A stretch of 64,000 nt of DNA from an uncultured Collinsella sp. (GTDB taxonomy: Bacteria > Actinomycetota > Coriobacteriia > Coriobacteriales > Coriobacteriaceae). Under the pieces are notes generated by a model. The model made no database searches and was not told the origin of the DNA. It saw nothing but the letters and a program-made list of their open reading frames with translations. Both the position numbers and the translations under genes were made by a program. The stretch spans positions 10,043 to 74,042 of the forward strand of contig UQPI01000002.1 in NCBI GenBank assembly GCA_900542945.1, given 5' to 3'. This document shows positions 52,252 through 61,228 of this stretch, piece by piece (positions within the stretch are counted from its first letter, which is position 1; the number at the start of each line of letters is the position of its first letter).

Positions 52252-52479
52252 TTACTGCAGCGTAAAGTAGGTGCCGGTCTCATCGAACCGAGGCTTTGCG
52301 CCCTTTTTCTCAAAGAACTCGACGATGACGGCATGAGCCTCATCGAGCCTTTCCTTCTCGGCCTCGAGCCAAAGCGACTGCGCCCCGCAGGCATCAGTCA
52401 GGTGCACGCGGCATGGCACGCCCGCGCGGAGGAGCTCGGTGTTGCAGTCGGCGACCTCGAACGGCGTCACAACTTTCAT
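52252..52479 (-). CDS. Uncharacterised 75-aa protein inside the his operon
   Basis: A small acidic protein starting [20 protein letters not shown] and ending [11 protein letters not shown]. The middle is a helix rich in Glu and Ala ([21 protein letters not shown]). Two Cys and one His ([15 protein letters not shown]) could bind metal. Its ATG overlaps the hisI stop by 4 bp and it ends 15 bp before hisE, so it is translated with the operon. No family is recognised; a partner of HisI or HisE is a guess. Confidence 0.7.
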   Translation of the reverse strand: MKVVTPFEVADCNTELLRAGVPCRVHLTDACGAQSLWLEAEKERLDEAHAVIVEFFEKKGAKPRFDETGTYFTLQ

Positions 52480-52817
52480 CGCACGCCCCCTTCCACGCGC
52501 TTAAAGAAGCAGGTACGGTTGCCGGTGTGGCAGGCCGGACCCGGCGAGTCGACCTTGACCAGCAGCGTATCGCTATCGCAGTCGGCCCACAACTCCTTGA
52601 CCTCCTGCATGTTGCCGCTCGTCGCGCCCTTGTTCCAGAGCTCCTGGCGGCTGCGGCTCCAAAACCACGTGGTGCCGGTCTTAAGCGTCAGCCCCACCGA
52701 TTCCTCGTTCATCCAAGCAACCATAAGCACCTCGCCGGTGTCATATTGCTGAACCACACAGGGAATGAGCCCACAGTCGTCGTATTTAAGCTCTGCCGCG
52801 GTTGTCACTTGCTCCAT
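52476..52817 (-). CDS. hisI: Phosphoribosyl-AMP cyclohydrolase
   Basis: A 113-aa enzyme of the third histidine step. Seen are [20 protein letters not shown], the [18 protein letters not shown] loop, [11 protein letters not shown] (Mg site C-D-x-D) and [13 protein letters not shown] (zinc Cys residues). The length suits the stand-alone form. It is one base from hisF. Confidence 0.95.
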   Translation of the reverse strand: MEQVTTAAELKYDDCGLIPCVVQQYDTGEVLMVAWMNEESVGLTLKTGTTWFWSRSRQELWNKGATSGNMQEVKELWADCDSDTLLVKVDSPGPACHTGNRTCFFKRVEGGVR

Positions 52818-53600
52818 TTAGAAGTCCAATCTCACGGGGATTCCCTGGCTAGCCATGTATTCTTTGACTTCGCGAATGCTGAAGGTTCCAAAGTGAAAGA
52901 CGCTCGCCGCCAGTACGGCGTCGGCCTCGCCCTCGATCACGCCCTCGGCAAAATGCTCGAGCGTGCCCACGCCGCCGCTCGCGATGACGGGGATTGGCAC
53001 CGCGCGCGCCACGGCACGGGTGAGTGCCAGGTCGAAGCCAGCCTTGGTACCGTCGCGATCCATGCTGGTGAGCAAGATCTCACCGGCGCCGCGACGAGAC
53101 GCTTCCTCGGCCCACGCCACCGCATCGATACCCGTGGCGTTGCGGCCGCCCGCCGTGAAGACCTCCCACCTATCGGCGCCCGGTTCCCCGGGCAGCCCCA
53201 CGCGCTTGGCATCAATCGCCACAACCACGGCCTGGCTGCCAAACGCCGCGGCGGCCTGGCTGATCAACGACGGATCGCGCACGGCGGCAGAGTTAAGCGA
53301 CACCTTGTCGGCGCCGGCGGCAACCATGGTCCGCATGCCCGCCAAGTCGCGAAAACCGCCGCCCACGGTATAGGGAATAGCGAGCTCCTCGGCCGCGTGC
53401 GCCGCCATCTCGATGGTCGTCGCGCGGTTGTCGCTCGTCGCGGTAATGTCCAAAAATACGACCTCGTCCGCACCCTCGCGGTCGTAGGCACGGGCCAGCT
53501 CCACCGGGTCGCCAGCATCGCGCAGGCTCACAAAGTTAACCCCCTTGACCACGCGGCCGTCCTTGACGTCCAGGCAGGGAATCACGCGTTTGGTAAGCAT
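52818..53600 (-). CDS. hisF: Imidazole glycerol phosphate synthase, cyclase subunit
   Basis: A 260-aa (beta-alpha)8 barrel: [18 protein letters not shown] with catalytic Asp, [55 protein letters not shown] with the second catalytic Asp, and [12 protein letters not shown]. It works with HisH to form IGP and AICAR from PRFAR. It is three bases from hisA. Confidence 0.97.
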   Translation of the reverse strand: MLTKRVIPCLDVKDGRVVKGVNFVSLRDAGDPVELARAYDREGADEVVFLDITATSDNRATTIEMAAHAAEELAIPYTVGGGFRDLAGMRTMVAAGADKVSLNSAAVRDPSLISQAAAAFGSQAVVVAIDAKRVGLPGEPGADRWEVFTAGGRNATGIDAVAWAEEASRRGAGEILLTSMDRDGTKAGFDLALTRAVARAVPIPVIASGGVGTLEHFAEGVIEGEADAVLAASVFHFGTFSIREVKEYMASQGIPVRLDF

Positions 53601-53603
53601 GGG

Positions 53604-54347
53604 CTACTCCTCCCCTCGGGCGGCGGCCAGCGCCTGGGCCAGCGTAAAATTGGCCTCGTAGAGCGCACGGCCGGTAATGGCGCCCTCGATGGCATCCTCG
53701 CCCACCGTGGCCAGTGCGCGGATATCGTCGAGCGTCGAGATGCCGCCCGACGCCACGACGGGAAAGCCCGCGACCTGCGCCACATGGCGATATGCTGCCA
53801 CGTCGATGCCCGTCTGCATGCCGTCGCGCGCGATATCGGTATACACCAGATGCTTAAAGCCCAGCTCGGTGAGCTGCGCCACGGCGTCGTCGAGTGCCAC
53901 GCCCGCGCCGTCACGCCAGCCGTTCACCTTGACCTGACCGTCGCGTGCGGCGATGTCTGCCACCAGCAACTCGCCAAAGCCTTGGGCTGCCACTTCGGCA
54001 AAACCCGGCTCGGTCACCAGCACGGTGCCCAGCGCAATGCGGCGCGCACCGTAGCCGGCCAACTCGTCGATGCGCGCGAGCGAGCGGACGCCGCCGCCCA
54101 CGTCCACGGACAGACCGTCGACGCCACAGATGGCATTGATCGCCACCGAGTTGGCAGCGCACGCGTCTTCGTCCTCGCCAAAGGCAGCGGACAGGTCGAC
54201 GACGTGCACCCAGCTCGCACCCTGCTCGGCAAAGGAGCGGGCGACGGCGACGGGGTCGTCGGAATATACCTTGCAGCGGCCGCGGTCGCCGCGCTCCAGG
54301 CGCACGACCTTGCCGCCGATCAAATCGATTGCGGGAAACAGAATCAT
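53604..54347 (-). CDS. hisA: ProFAR isomerase
   Basis: A 247-aa (beta-alpha)8 barrel: FPAIDLIGGKVVRLERGD with catalytic Asp, VHVVDLSAAFGED, VDVGGGVRSL, RIALGTVLVTEP, VYTDIARDGMQTG with the second Asp, and VVASGGISTLDD. Actinomycetes often use the dual-substrate PriA (HisA/TrpF); this sequence alone does not settle which form it is. Its ATG overlaps hisH by 4 bp. Confidence 0.95.
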   Translation of the reverse strand: MILFPAIDLIGGKVVRLERGDRGRCKVYSDDPVAVARSFAEQGASWVHVVDLSAAFGEDEDACAANSVAINAICGVDGLSVDVGGGVRSLARIDELAGYGARRIALGTVLVTEPGFAEVAAQGFGELLVADIAARDGQVKVNGWRDGAGVALDDAVAQLTELGFKHLVYTDIARDGMQTGIDVAAYRHVAQVAGFPVVASGGISTLDDIRALATVGEDAIEGAITGRALYEANFTLAQALAAARGEE

Positions 54348-55039
54348 CTGCCAGCCTCCTCGACGATGCTCACGAAGTTCTTAAGGATGCGCTGACCCAG
54401 CGCAGAGGATTTCTCGGGATGGAACTGGCAGCCCCACACGTTGCCGTGGCGCACGATGCACGGAAAGCTCCGCGTGTAGTGCGTGCGCGCCAGCACATCG
54501 GCGACATCGGCATCGTCGGTCACCGCGTAGCTGTGGGTGAAGTACATGTTGGCACCCTCGGCAAAACCGGCAAGCAGTGGATCGGCCGCGCCGGCAGGCG
54601 TCATGTGCACCTGATCCCAGCCCACATGCGGGACCTTCAGCCGGCTCGACTCCAGGCGCGTGCACGAGCCGCGCATAATGCCCAGGCCATCGACCCAGGG
54701 GCCGCCGGCCTGCTCAGAGGCATCGTCGTCCGCGCCCTCGTCCGCCGGCACGCCCTCGTTGCCGCGCTCAAAAAATAGCTGAAGGCCCAGGCAGATGCCG
54801 AGCAACGGAGTTCCGGCGGCAACGGCATCGAGCACCGCGTCCGCCTCGCCGCTCTGGCGCATAAAGGCGATCGCGTCGTAGAACGCGCCCACGCCCGGGA
54901 TGACCAGGCCGTCGGCGTTGCGGATCTGCTCCGGATCGTCCGACGTGCAGGCGGCGGCACCGGCGCGCGCAAGCCCGCGCACGACGCTCGACAAGTTGCC
55001 CTTGTGGTAGTCGACCACCACGATCTTCGGTTCGCCCAC
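54344..55039 (-). CDS. hisH: Imidazole glycerol phosphate synthase, glutamine amidotransferase subunit
   Basis: A 231-aa class I amidotransferase with a GTG start behind GGGAGGG. Motifs: VVDYHKGNLSSV, VIPGVGAF, the nucleophile in LGICLGLQLFF and the His-Glu pair in GCQFHPEKS. A charged insert rich in Asp, Glu and Ala (about residues 95-110) follows the nucleophile block and lengthens it over the usual 200. It supplies ammonia to HisF. The gap upstream holds a 31-bp inverted repeat. Confidence 0.94.
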   Translation of the reverse strand: MGEPKIVVVDYHKGNLSSVVRGLARAGAAACTSDDPEQIRNADGLVIPGVGAFYDAIAFMRQSGEADAVLDAVAAGTPLLGICLGLQLFFERGNEGVPADEGADDDASEQAGGPWVDGLGIMRGSCTRLESSRLKVPHVGWDQVHMTPAGAADPLLAGFAEGANMYFTHSYAVTDDADVADVLARTHYTRSFPCIVRHGNVWGCQFHPEKSSALGQRILKNFVSIVEEAGR

Positions 55040-55063
55040 GCGACCCTCCCTTTTCCCATTCAA

Positions 55064-55178
55064 AACCTGCCAAAAAGGGACAGGTTTATTTTGGTCGGTT
55101 AAACGTTCACCCACCGTATGAGACAGCATTTCCGCAGATAAAACCTGCCAAAATAAACCTGTCCCTTTTTGGCAGGTT
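55064..55178. repeat. 31-bp perfect inverted repeat between hisB and hisH
   Basis: AACCTGCCAAAAAGGGACAGGTTTATTTTGG (arm 55064-55094; its exact complement is 55148-55178) encloses 53 bp. Each arm also contains a smaller CCTGCC/ACAGG fold, and AAACCTGCC recurs at 55141-55149. It overlaps the last bases of hisB and lies inside the operon, where it could stabilise or partly terminate the transcript. Confidence 0.75.
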
Positions 55179-55764
55179 ACAGTGAGCCCTTGGTGCTGGG
55201 GATGCCCTGCACGCGGGGATCGAGCTCGCAGGCGCGGCGCATCGTGCGGCCCACAGCCTTAAAGGCGGCCTCGATAATGTGATGTGAGTTGCCGCCTGCC
55301 AGCTCGCGCACGTGCAGCGTGAGTTTGGCGTCGCGCGCGAAGGCATAGAAGAACTCGACGGCCAGCTCGGTATCAAAGCTGCCCACGCGCTCGGTCGGTA
55401 TGGGCAGTTTGCAATAGGCCTGCCCGCGACCCGAAATATCCACGGCGGCCATCACGAGTGTCTCGTCCATGGCAATCGCCGCATCGGCAAAACGCGTAAT
55501 GCCCGCCTTGTTACCCAGCGCCTGGCAGAACGCCTCGCCCAGCACAATGCCCGTGTCCTCGACGGTGTGGTGTGCGTCGACCTCCACATCGCCTACCGCA
55601 TGCACCGTCAAATCGAACAGGCCATGGCGGCCAAAGGCATTGAGCATGTGGTCGAAAAACGGCACGCCGGTCGAGATATCACACGCACCGGTTCCATCCA
55701 AGTCGAGCTTGACGACAATATCGGTCTCCCCCGTCTTACGAGTTACCTCGGCATAACGGCCCAT
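55177..55764 (-). CDS. hisB: Imidazoleglycerol-phosphate dehydratase
   Basis: A 195-aa single-domain dehydratase: GTGACDISTGVPFFDHMLNAF, HHTVEDTGIVLGEAF with the metal His residues, and HHIIEAAFKAVGRT in the second half. The N-terminal phosphatase domain of the E. coli HisB is absent. It is adjacent to hisC without a gap. Confidence 0.96.
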   Translation of the reverse strand: MGRYAEVTRKTGETDIVVKLDLDGTGACDISTGVPFFDHMLNAFGRHGLFDLTVHAVGDVEVDAHHTVEDTGIVLGEAFCQALGNKAGITRFADAAIAMDETLVMAAVDISGRGQAYCKLPIPTERVGSFDTELAVEFFYAFARDAKLTLHVRELAGGNSHHIIEAAFKAVGRTMRRACELDPRVQGIPSTKGSL

Positions 55765-56880
55765 CTACATCTCCTCCTTCACCAGCGCGGCAAACGCAGC
55801 CAGCACCTCGTCGTTTTCCCGCGGCGTACCCACGGTAATGCGTAGGCAGTCCGCGAGCCCCGGCGCATAGCTAAAATCGCGCACCAAAATCGAATACTCA
55901 TCACGCAGACGCTCGCGCACGCGCGTGGCATGCGGCGTGCGCACGAGCACAAAGTTCGCCGCGCTCGGCCATGCCTCCACGGGCAGGCCCTCGGCAGCCA
56001 TTGCGCGCAGGGCGCACAGCTCGCGCTCGCGCTCGGATGCGACCTGTGCCACCACGGGCGCGTAGGCATCGCGGGCACGCACGCAGGCAAGTGCTGCCGC
56101 CTGGCTCAGCACGTTGACCGAATAGATCTGGCGAATCGCCGCGAACACGTCGATGACCTCGGGCGCCGCGATCACGTAACCCAGACGCGTGCCGGCGGCG
56201 CCAAACGCCTTGGACAGCGTATGCAGAATTACCAGGTTGGGATGCTCGGCAATAAGCCCCTGCGCCGTGGTGGCCGCGCCAAACGAATCGTCGGCAAACT
56301 CAACGTAGGCCTCGTCAACCATCACCATGCCGGGGCACGCATCGCACAGGGCCGCGACAAAGTCGAGCGGAGCCACGTCGCCCGTGGGATTGTTGGGCGA
56401 GGTCATGATTGCTAGGTTGCACGCCGGCGCTGCCGCGAGCACAGCAGCTTGGTCGAGTTCAAAGGTCGCCGGGTCGCGCCACACGTCGCGCACCTCGGTC
56501 TGACAGAGCGACGCAAAGAACGCGTACTCGCTAAAGCACGGCGGGCAGTTGAGCAGAGTCCTCCCCGCGCCGCCAAACGCCAGCAGATAGTTATAGAGCA
56601 GCTCGTCGCCGCCGTTGCCCACGCAGATGTGCTCGCGCGTCACGCCATGCCAAGCGGCAAGCTCGTCGCGCAGGTCGTTTGACATGGGATCGGGATAGCG
56701 ATTGAGCGGTGTGGCAGCCAAGGCAGCGTCGATCGCCTCGCGCACGCCGGCCGGCACGGGATAGGTGTTCTCGTTAGCCGAAAGGTTGATGCGCGTAGGC
56801 GTAAAGTTGGGATCGTAGGGCTCAATACCGGCCAAGTAGGGCTGGACGAGCTCCTTCATGCGGGGCGTCAGCTCGGCCAT
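55765..56880 (-). CDS. hisC: Histidinol-phosphate aminotransferase
   Basis: A 371-aa class I/II PLP aminotransferase; the ATG follows GAGGAGGC. Seen are NLSANENTYPVP, GNGGDELLYNYLLAFG, MTSPNNPTGD, MVDEAYVEFADD, and the PLP lysine in LHTLSKAFGAAGTRLGY. It converts imidazole acetol phosphate to histidinol phosphate. It starts two bases after the hisD stop. Confidence 0.96.
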   Translation of the reverse strand: MAELTPRMKELVQPYLAGIEPYDPNFTPTRINLSANENTYPVPAGVREAIDAALAATPLNRYPDPMSNDLRDELAAWHGVTREHICVGNGGDELLYNYLLAFGGAGRTLLNCPPCFSEYAFFASLCQTEVRDVWRDPATFELDQAAVLAAAPACNLAIMTSPNNPTGDVAPLDFVAALCDACPGMVMVDEAYVEFADDSFGAATTAQGLIAEHPNLVILHTLSKAFGAAGTRLGYVIAAPEVIDVFAAIRQIYSVNVLSQAAALACVRARDAYAPVVAQVASERERELCALRAMAAEGLPVEAWPSAANFVLVRTPHATRVRERLRDEYSILVRDFSYAPGLADCLRITVGTPRENDEVLAAFAALVKEEM

Positions 56881-56881
56881 A

Positions 56882-58318
56882 TTAGGCCTCCTCGCCGGTC
56901 GGGCCAGCGGCGCCGCCCGCAGCAGCCGCCAGGTCCACTCCCTCGGCAACCGTCGCCACGGCGTCGCCCGGCCAGGCAACCTTGGTCAGGTCGGCCGCGG
57001 CGAGCGACTCGGCGCTCACGGCATCCTCGCCCTGCTCCAGCACGCGGCGGCGCAGTGCGGCCGAAAGCGCGTGTGCCCACAGACCCTCGGCCTCAGCCAG
57101 ACGCTGTGTAGCGGGAGCGTCGGAGAGCAGACCCTCGGGCGTATAGCAGATAACGCTCGAGCGCTTAACGAACTCCTCCACCGAAAGCGGGTTGGAGAAC
57201 ATGGCCGTGCCGCCGGTCGGCAGCGTGTGGTTGGGACCGGCAACGTAGTCGCCGAGCGGCTCGGAGCTCCAAGCGCCCACAAAGATGGCGCCGGCGTTGC
57301 GAATGACGCCGAGCAGGCCCATCGCATCCTTGCAGTGCAGCTCCAAGTGCTCGGGCGCCACGGTGTTCACAGCCTCGACGGCGGCAGCCATGTCGGCGGC
57401 CACCACGATGGTGCCCTCGTTGTCGAGCGAGGCGCGCGTGATCTCGGCACGCGGCGACTGCGCCACCAGAATGTCGATACCCGCCTCGACCTCGCGCGCA
57501 AACTGCTCGTCGCAGGCCACCAGATAGCAGGCTGCCAGCGGATCGTGCTCGGCCTGGGCCATCAGGTCGGCAGCGACCACCATGGGCTTGGCCGTGACAT
57601 CGGCCAGCACGCAGACCTCGGAGGGGCCGGCGACCATGTCGATGCCCACGTCGCCCGAGACGATCTGCTTGGCCGCGGCGACAAAGGCGTTGCCCGGGCC
57701 GGTAATTTTGTCGACGCGCGGAATGGTCTCGGTGCCGTACGCCAGCGCGGCCACGGCCTGAGCGCCACCCACCATATAGATCTCGTCCACGCCGCCGAGC
57801 TTGGCCGCGGCGAGCGTATAGGGGCTGATCAGGCCGTCCTTTTGCGGCGGCGTCACCATGACCACGCGCTTGACGCCGGCCACCTTGGCGGGAATGGCGT
57901 TCATAAGCACGGTGGAAGGGTACTGCGCACGACCGCCCGGCACGTAGATGCCGGCAGCGGCAAGCGGGGTCACCTTAACGCCGAGCATCGTGCCGTCCGG
58001 GCGCGTGGTAAACCAGCTCTGCTCGACCTCGCGCTGGTGGAACTCGCGAATCTGGCGTGCAGCCTTCTCGAGCGCGGCGACAAAGGTCGGGTCGAGGCCT
58101 TCGAGCGCGGCATCGATCTGCTCTTGCGGCAGACGGAAGCTCTGCAGCTCAACGCCGTCAAAGCGCCGGCAGTAATCGCGCACCGCGGCATCGCCGTTGG
58201 CGCGCACGTTGGCCACGATATCGCGGGCGGCGTCGACGATGTTTTGCGGCAGCACGCCCTTGCGGTTGAGCTGGTTGGTAACGAGGCGCTCACCGGGAGC
58301 AAGCTTGATGGTCTTCAT
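56882..58318 (-). CDS. hisD: Histidinol dehydrogenase
   Basis: A 478-aa zinc-dependent NAD enzyme, longer than the usual 430 because of an Ala/Gly/Glu-rich tail of about 50 residues. Seen are [68 protein letters not shown], the catalytic VAPEHLEL, and [12 protein letters not shown]. It performs the last two oxidation steps to histidine. It follows the hisZG fusion by 105 bp. Confidence 0.96.
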   Translation of the reverse strand: MKTIKLAPGERLVTNQLNRKGVLPQNIVDAARDIVANVRANGDAAVRDYCRRFDGVELQSFRLPQEQIDAALEGLDPTFVAALEKAARQIREFHQREVEQSWFTTRPDGTMLGVKVTPLAAAGIYVPGGRAQYPSTVLMNAIPAKVAGVKRVVMVTPPQKDGLISPYTLAAAKLGGVDEIYMVGGAQAVAALAYGTETIPRVDKITGPGNAFVAAAKQIVSGDVGIDMVAGPSEVCVLADVTAKPMVVAADLMAQAEHDPLAACYLVACDEQFAREVEAGIDILVAQSPRAEITRASLDNEGTIVVAADMAAAVEAVNTVAPEHLELHCKDAMGLLGVIRNAGAIFVGAWSSEPLGDYVAGPNHTLPTGGTAMFSNPLSVEEFVKRSSVICYTPEGLLSDAPATQRLAEAEGLWAHALSAALRRRVLEQGEDAVSAESLAAADLTKVAWPGDAVATVAEGVDLAAAAGGAAGPTGEEA

Positions 58319-58423
58319 ATCGGTATCCCCTATCGGTCGAGGTTGTGTTCGAAAAACGAGAGGCCGGGCAGCGACACCAATCGGTCCGCAGCCCGGATAT
58401 GGGGGCGCCCGTGCGTGCTCGCG

Positions 58424-60139
58424 CTATTGTGCCGAGCCCGCGACGGGCTCAAAATGCTTGTCCTTAACAGCAGCTGCCAAGCGATCGGCCAAGTTGCGCA
58501 CGCGCGGATCCAGGCGCGCGGCACCCGGATTGACGAAGAAGCGGGCCGTGCAGTCCATAATGCGGCCGGTGATGACCAAGTCGTTGTCGCGCAGCGTGGC
58601 ACCCGTCGCGGTAATATCCACGATGCGATCGGTCATGCCGACGATGGGGCCCAGCTCAATGTTACCGTGCAGGGAGACGATATCGGCATTCACGCCACGC
58701 TCGGCATACCAGGCGCTCGCGATGCGCGGGTACTTGGTGGCCACGCGAAGCGACCCGCGGCGGGCATAGTTGCGCTCGGCCTGGCCGGCGCGCCATGCGG
58801 GCTCCGCCTCGATAAACGTGCACAGGCCGTAGCCCAGATCGACCAGCTGCAGCAGGTTGAGGTCGGCCTCGATAAGCGAGTCCCAGCCGCAGATGCCGCA
58901 GTCGGCGCCGCCGCAGCCCACAAAGGCGGGCGCGTCGCTGGGGCGCACAATGACAAACTCGATATCTCCGACCGCGCCCTCACCGGCACGCGTGTCACGA
59001 CCGCGCACGATCAGGTGACGACCGGGGTCACGCAGCTCAGAGACATCCAGGCCCGCGGCCTCGAGCACGTCGAGCGTGTCGGCCTTGAGCGAGCCCTTGG
59101 GCACGGCGATGCGCAGCGGGCCCTCGGCGCCACGGCCCACAGCGTGATCGCCGTCGGAGGCGGCGTCCTCGGCCGAGGTGCGCGCGGCCTCCAGACGCTC
59201 GAGCGAAAAGGCGAAACCCGCCGCCGGCACCTCAATGCCGTCGCCAAATGCGCCGGTAAAGATGGAGTCGTAGCGGCCGCCCGAACCGACCGGATCGGGC
59301 AGGCCGCCGGCATAAGCCTTAAAGACCAGACCCGTGTAGTAATCGAACGAGTTCATGATGGAGAAGTCGAAGGACAGCACCTGGGCGTCCTCGGGAGCCA
59401 GGCCCTCGACCAGGGCACGAAGCTCGCGCGTGAGCGGCGCGACAATGCCCGCCGCCGCCAGCAGCGCATCGACGCGGTCGAGTACCTCGGCGCCGCCGTG
59501 CAAGCGCGGCAGCTCGCTAACAGCGGCCTTGACGGCATCGGACTCGGCACTTGCCGCCACGCGGGCATCGAGGCCCACAAAGTCGTTGGCGTGCACGCAG
59601 CGCAGGGCCTCGGCAGCCAGCTCGCGATCCTCGCACGCCGCGAGCAGCTCCTTAAACGGACGCACGCTACCTGCGATAATGCGCGCATCGAGCAGCGCCA
59701 GCTTGCGCACCGCCTCGGCCACGAGCGAGACAATCTCGACATCGCCCGCGGTGTCGCCCGCACCGATAAGCTCAAAGCCCAGCTGTGTAAACTGGCGCGA
59801 GCCGCCGGCATTGCGCTGACACTCACGAACCACCGGCGCCTCGTAGCGAAGGCGCAGCGGCAGATCGGCCGCGCGCATGCGGGTCGAGACCAAGCGCACG
59901 ATCGGCAGCGTGTTGTCGGGACGGACCACCAGCAGGCGACCGTCATCATCAAAGAGCTTAAACGGCGTGTCCGCAATGCGGCCGCCTTCCTCGAGCGAAC
60001 CCTTGTCCTCGAGCAGCGGCGTCTCGACCGGAAGGTAATGATGCTCCCTGAAGCAGCCCTTCACCGTCAGCGCAATCTCCTCGCGCGCCTGAGCCTCCTC
60101 GGGCAATATGTCCCGGAATCCCCACGGTGTGGCCGTCAT
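58424..60139 (-). CDS. hisG: Fused HisZ-HisG: ATP phosphoribosyltransferase with regulatory domain
   Basis: A 571-aa protein. Residues 1 to about 325 are HisZ, a histidyl-tRNA-synthetase-like domain without catalytic function: TPWGFRDILPEEA, LEDKGSLEEG, VVRPDNTLPIVRLVSTR, ECQRNAGGSRQFTQLGFELIG, and GGLPDPVGSGGRYDSIF. After a linker rich in Asp, Ala and Gly, HisG (short form) begins at about 341: LRIAVPKGSLKADTLDVLE, GYGLCTFIEAEP, LRVATKYPRIASAWY, GNIELGPIVGMTDRIVDI. Normally the two are separate chains in a hetero-octamer. Fusion gives fixed 1:1 stoichiometry. It is the first enzyme of the operon. Confidence 0.92.
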   Translation of the reverse strand: MTATPWGFRDILPEEAQAREEIALTVKGCFREHHYLPVETPLLEDKGSLEEGGRIADTPFKLFDDDGRLLVVRPDNTLPIVRLVSTRMRAADLPLRLRYEAPVVRECQRNAGGSRQFTQLGFELIGAGDTAGDVEIVSLVAEAVRKLALLDARIIAGSVRPFKELLAACEDRELAAEALRCVHANDFVGLDARVAASAESDAVKAAVSELPRLHGGAEVLDRVDALLAAAGIVAPLTRELRALVEGLAPEDAQVLSFDFSIMNSFDYYTGLVFKAYAGGLPDPVGSGGRYDSIFTGAFGDGIEVPAAGFAFSLERLEAARTSAEDAASDGDHAVGRGAEGPLRIAVPKGSLKADTLDVLEAAGLDVSELRDPGRHLIVRGRDTRAGEGAVGDIEFVIVRPSDAPAFVGCGGADCGICGWDSLIEADLNLLQLVDLGYGLCTFIEAEPAWRAGQAERNYARRGSLRVATKYPRIASAWYAERGVNADIVSLHGNIELGPIVGMTDRIVDITATGATLRDNDLVITGRIMDCTARFFVNPGAARLDPRVRNLADRLAAAVKDKHFEPVAGSAQ

Positions 60140-60308
60140 CTGGTGAGCCTCCTCATGCTGTGTTTCATATAGAGCAGAAGACCGGCGTAGCTCCGCCGGT
60201 CTTCTGGGTACTTTAGCATACTAGAGTGCTTGCGGGGAAAATCCGTCGCAGCCGCTCACACCGTATTCATCTGGAAACATAGGGTAGGTTGCCGCAGCCC
60301 GACCCCAC
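60140..60308 (-). promoter_or_regulatory. his operon leader with 12-bp hairpin and tiny upstream ORF
   Basis: On the minus strand AGAAGACCGGCG and CGCCGGTCTTCT pair (60194-60205 with 60176-60187, 6-base loop) without a T-run. Below it, a 10-codon frame (MKHSMRRLTR) contains the GAGGAGG ribosome site and its TGA overlaps the hisZG ATG. One His codon is too few for classical attenuation. No T-box is seen. Confidence 0.45.
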
Positions 60309-61154
60309 CTAGGCGCCAATCGCACGACGATACTCTGCCATTACCTGCGCATCGGCAGCTGCGGGGTCGGCAAAATAGCGCCCGTCATAGGTCTCGGCCG
60401 AAACAACTCCGCGATAGCCGCGCGCCACCAGCCTATCCAGGTCGGCGCGCATATCGCGGTCGCCGTCACCCCAGGCAAGATGCGTCGTGCCATCTGCCGC
60501 AACATCGACAAAATGCACGTGGGCGACATCATCGCCAAGCAGATCGAAATAATCGTCGATGGTATCCCCCGCCACCGCCATGGCGCCCATATCCAGACAC
60601 GCCTTAAGTGCCGGATGGTCAACTGCCTCAATCATGCGCTTCGTGTCGGCCGCCGAGTTCACGATTATCGACTCAACCGGTTGTAGAGCCTCGAGCACCA
60701 GTCGCACGCCGCGTTCTCCCGCATGCTCGGCAATCGCACGCAGCATCGAGGCACTGCGACCCCACGCGTCCTCGATCGGCTCGTTCAAAAATGCCCAGCC
60801 GCTCGAGACCATGACCTGCTCGGCTCCAAGTTCCGCCGCGATATCCACAACGTTCTTAAAGTACGCGAGCGTGCGGGTACGCGCCTCATTCCCGCGCGCC
60901 GCGATATTCCACGGCTTGGGGTTGTTCTGTTCGGGACAAAGCCCCACAATCCGAACCCCATACCGCTGTGACAGCTCCCGCACCTGCTCGAGCGAATCGT
61001 ATCCATGGCAATCGACATACAGATGCATCGCCCCGGTCCAAAGCTCACAGCACGTGTAGCCCGAGGCCGCTGCCGAAGAAAAGAATTCCTCAAGGTCAAA
61101 ATAACGATGGCTGATATTCATGACGGCAAGCTGCGGATACTCCATCTTGTCCAC
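60309..61154 (-). CDS. Sugar phosphate isomerase/epimerase, FrlC-like TIM barrel
   Basis: A 281-aa xylose-isomerase-like barrel: FFSSAAASGYTCCELWTGAMH, RIVGLCPEQNNPKPWNIAARG, VSSGWAF, LVLEALQPVESIIVN with a metal Glu, CLDMGAM with Asp, HVHFVDVAADG and VVSAETYDGRY with Glu. The order and the C-P-E-x-N block resemble FrlC, which epimerises fructoselysine and psicoselysine. It is downstream of the PTS genes on the same strand, so it likely acts on the imported compound. The exact substrate is not settled. Confidence 0.75.
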   Translation of the reverse strand: MDKMEYPQLAVMNISHRYFDLEEFFSSAAASGYTCCELWTGAMHLYVDCHGYDSLEQVRELSQRYGVRIVGLCPEQNNPKPWNIAARGNEARTRTLAYFKNVVDIAAELGAEQVMVSSGWAFLNEPIEDAWGRSASMLRAIAEHAGERGVRLVLEALQPVESIIVNSAADTKRMIEAVDHPALKACLDMGAMAVAGDTIDDYFDLLGDDVAHVHFVDVAADGTTHLAWGDGDRDMRADLDRLVARGYRGVVSAETYDGRYFADPAAADAQVMAEYRRAIGA

Positions 61155-61228
61155 CTTTCGGCAAAAGGGCGCCGCAGCACAATGTGCGCGACGCCCCCTC
61201 TTACATTGTTTTAATTATGACGGATACC

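Noticed and set aside
56858..60172. A 1104-aa plus-strand frame opposite hisD and hisZG
   Set aside because: It is antisense to two certain enzymes. Its length reflects the high GC and codon bias, not a gene.
60140..60308. T-box or histidine attenuator for the his operon
   Set aside because: There is no T-box consensus, no run of His codons and no T-tract after the hairpin.
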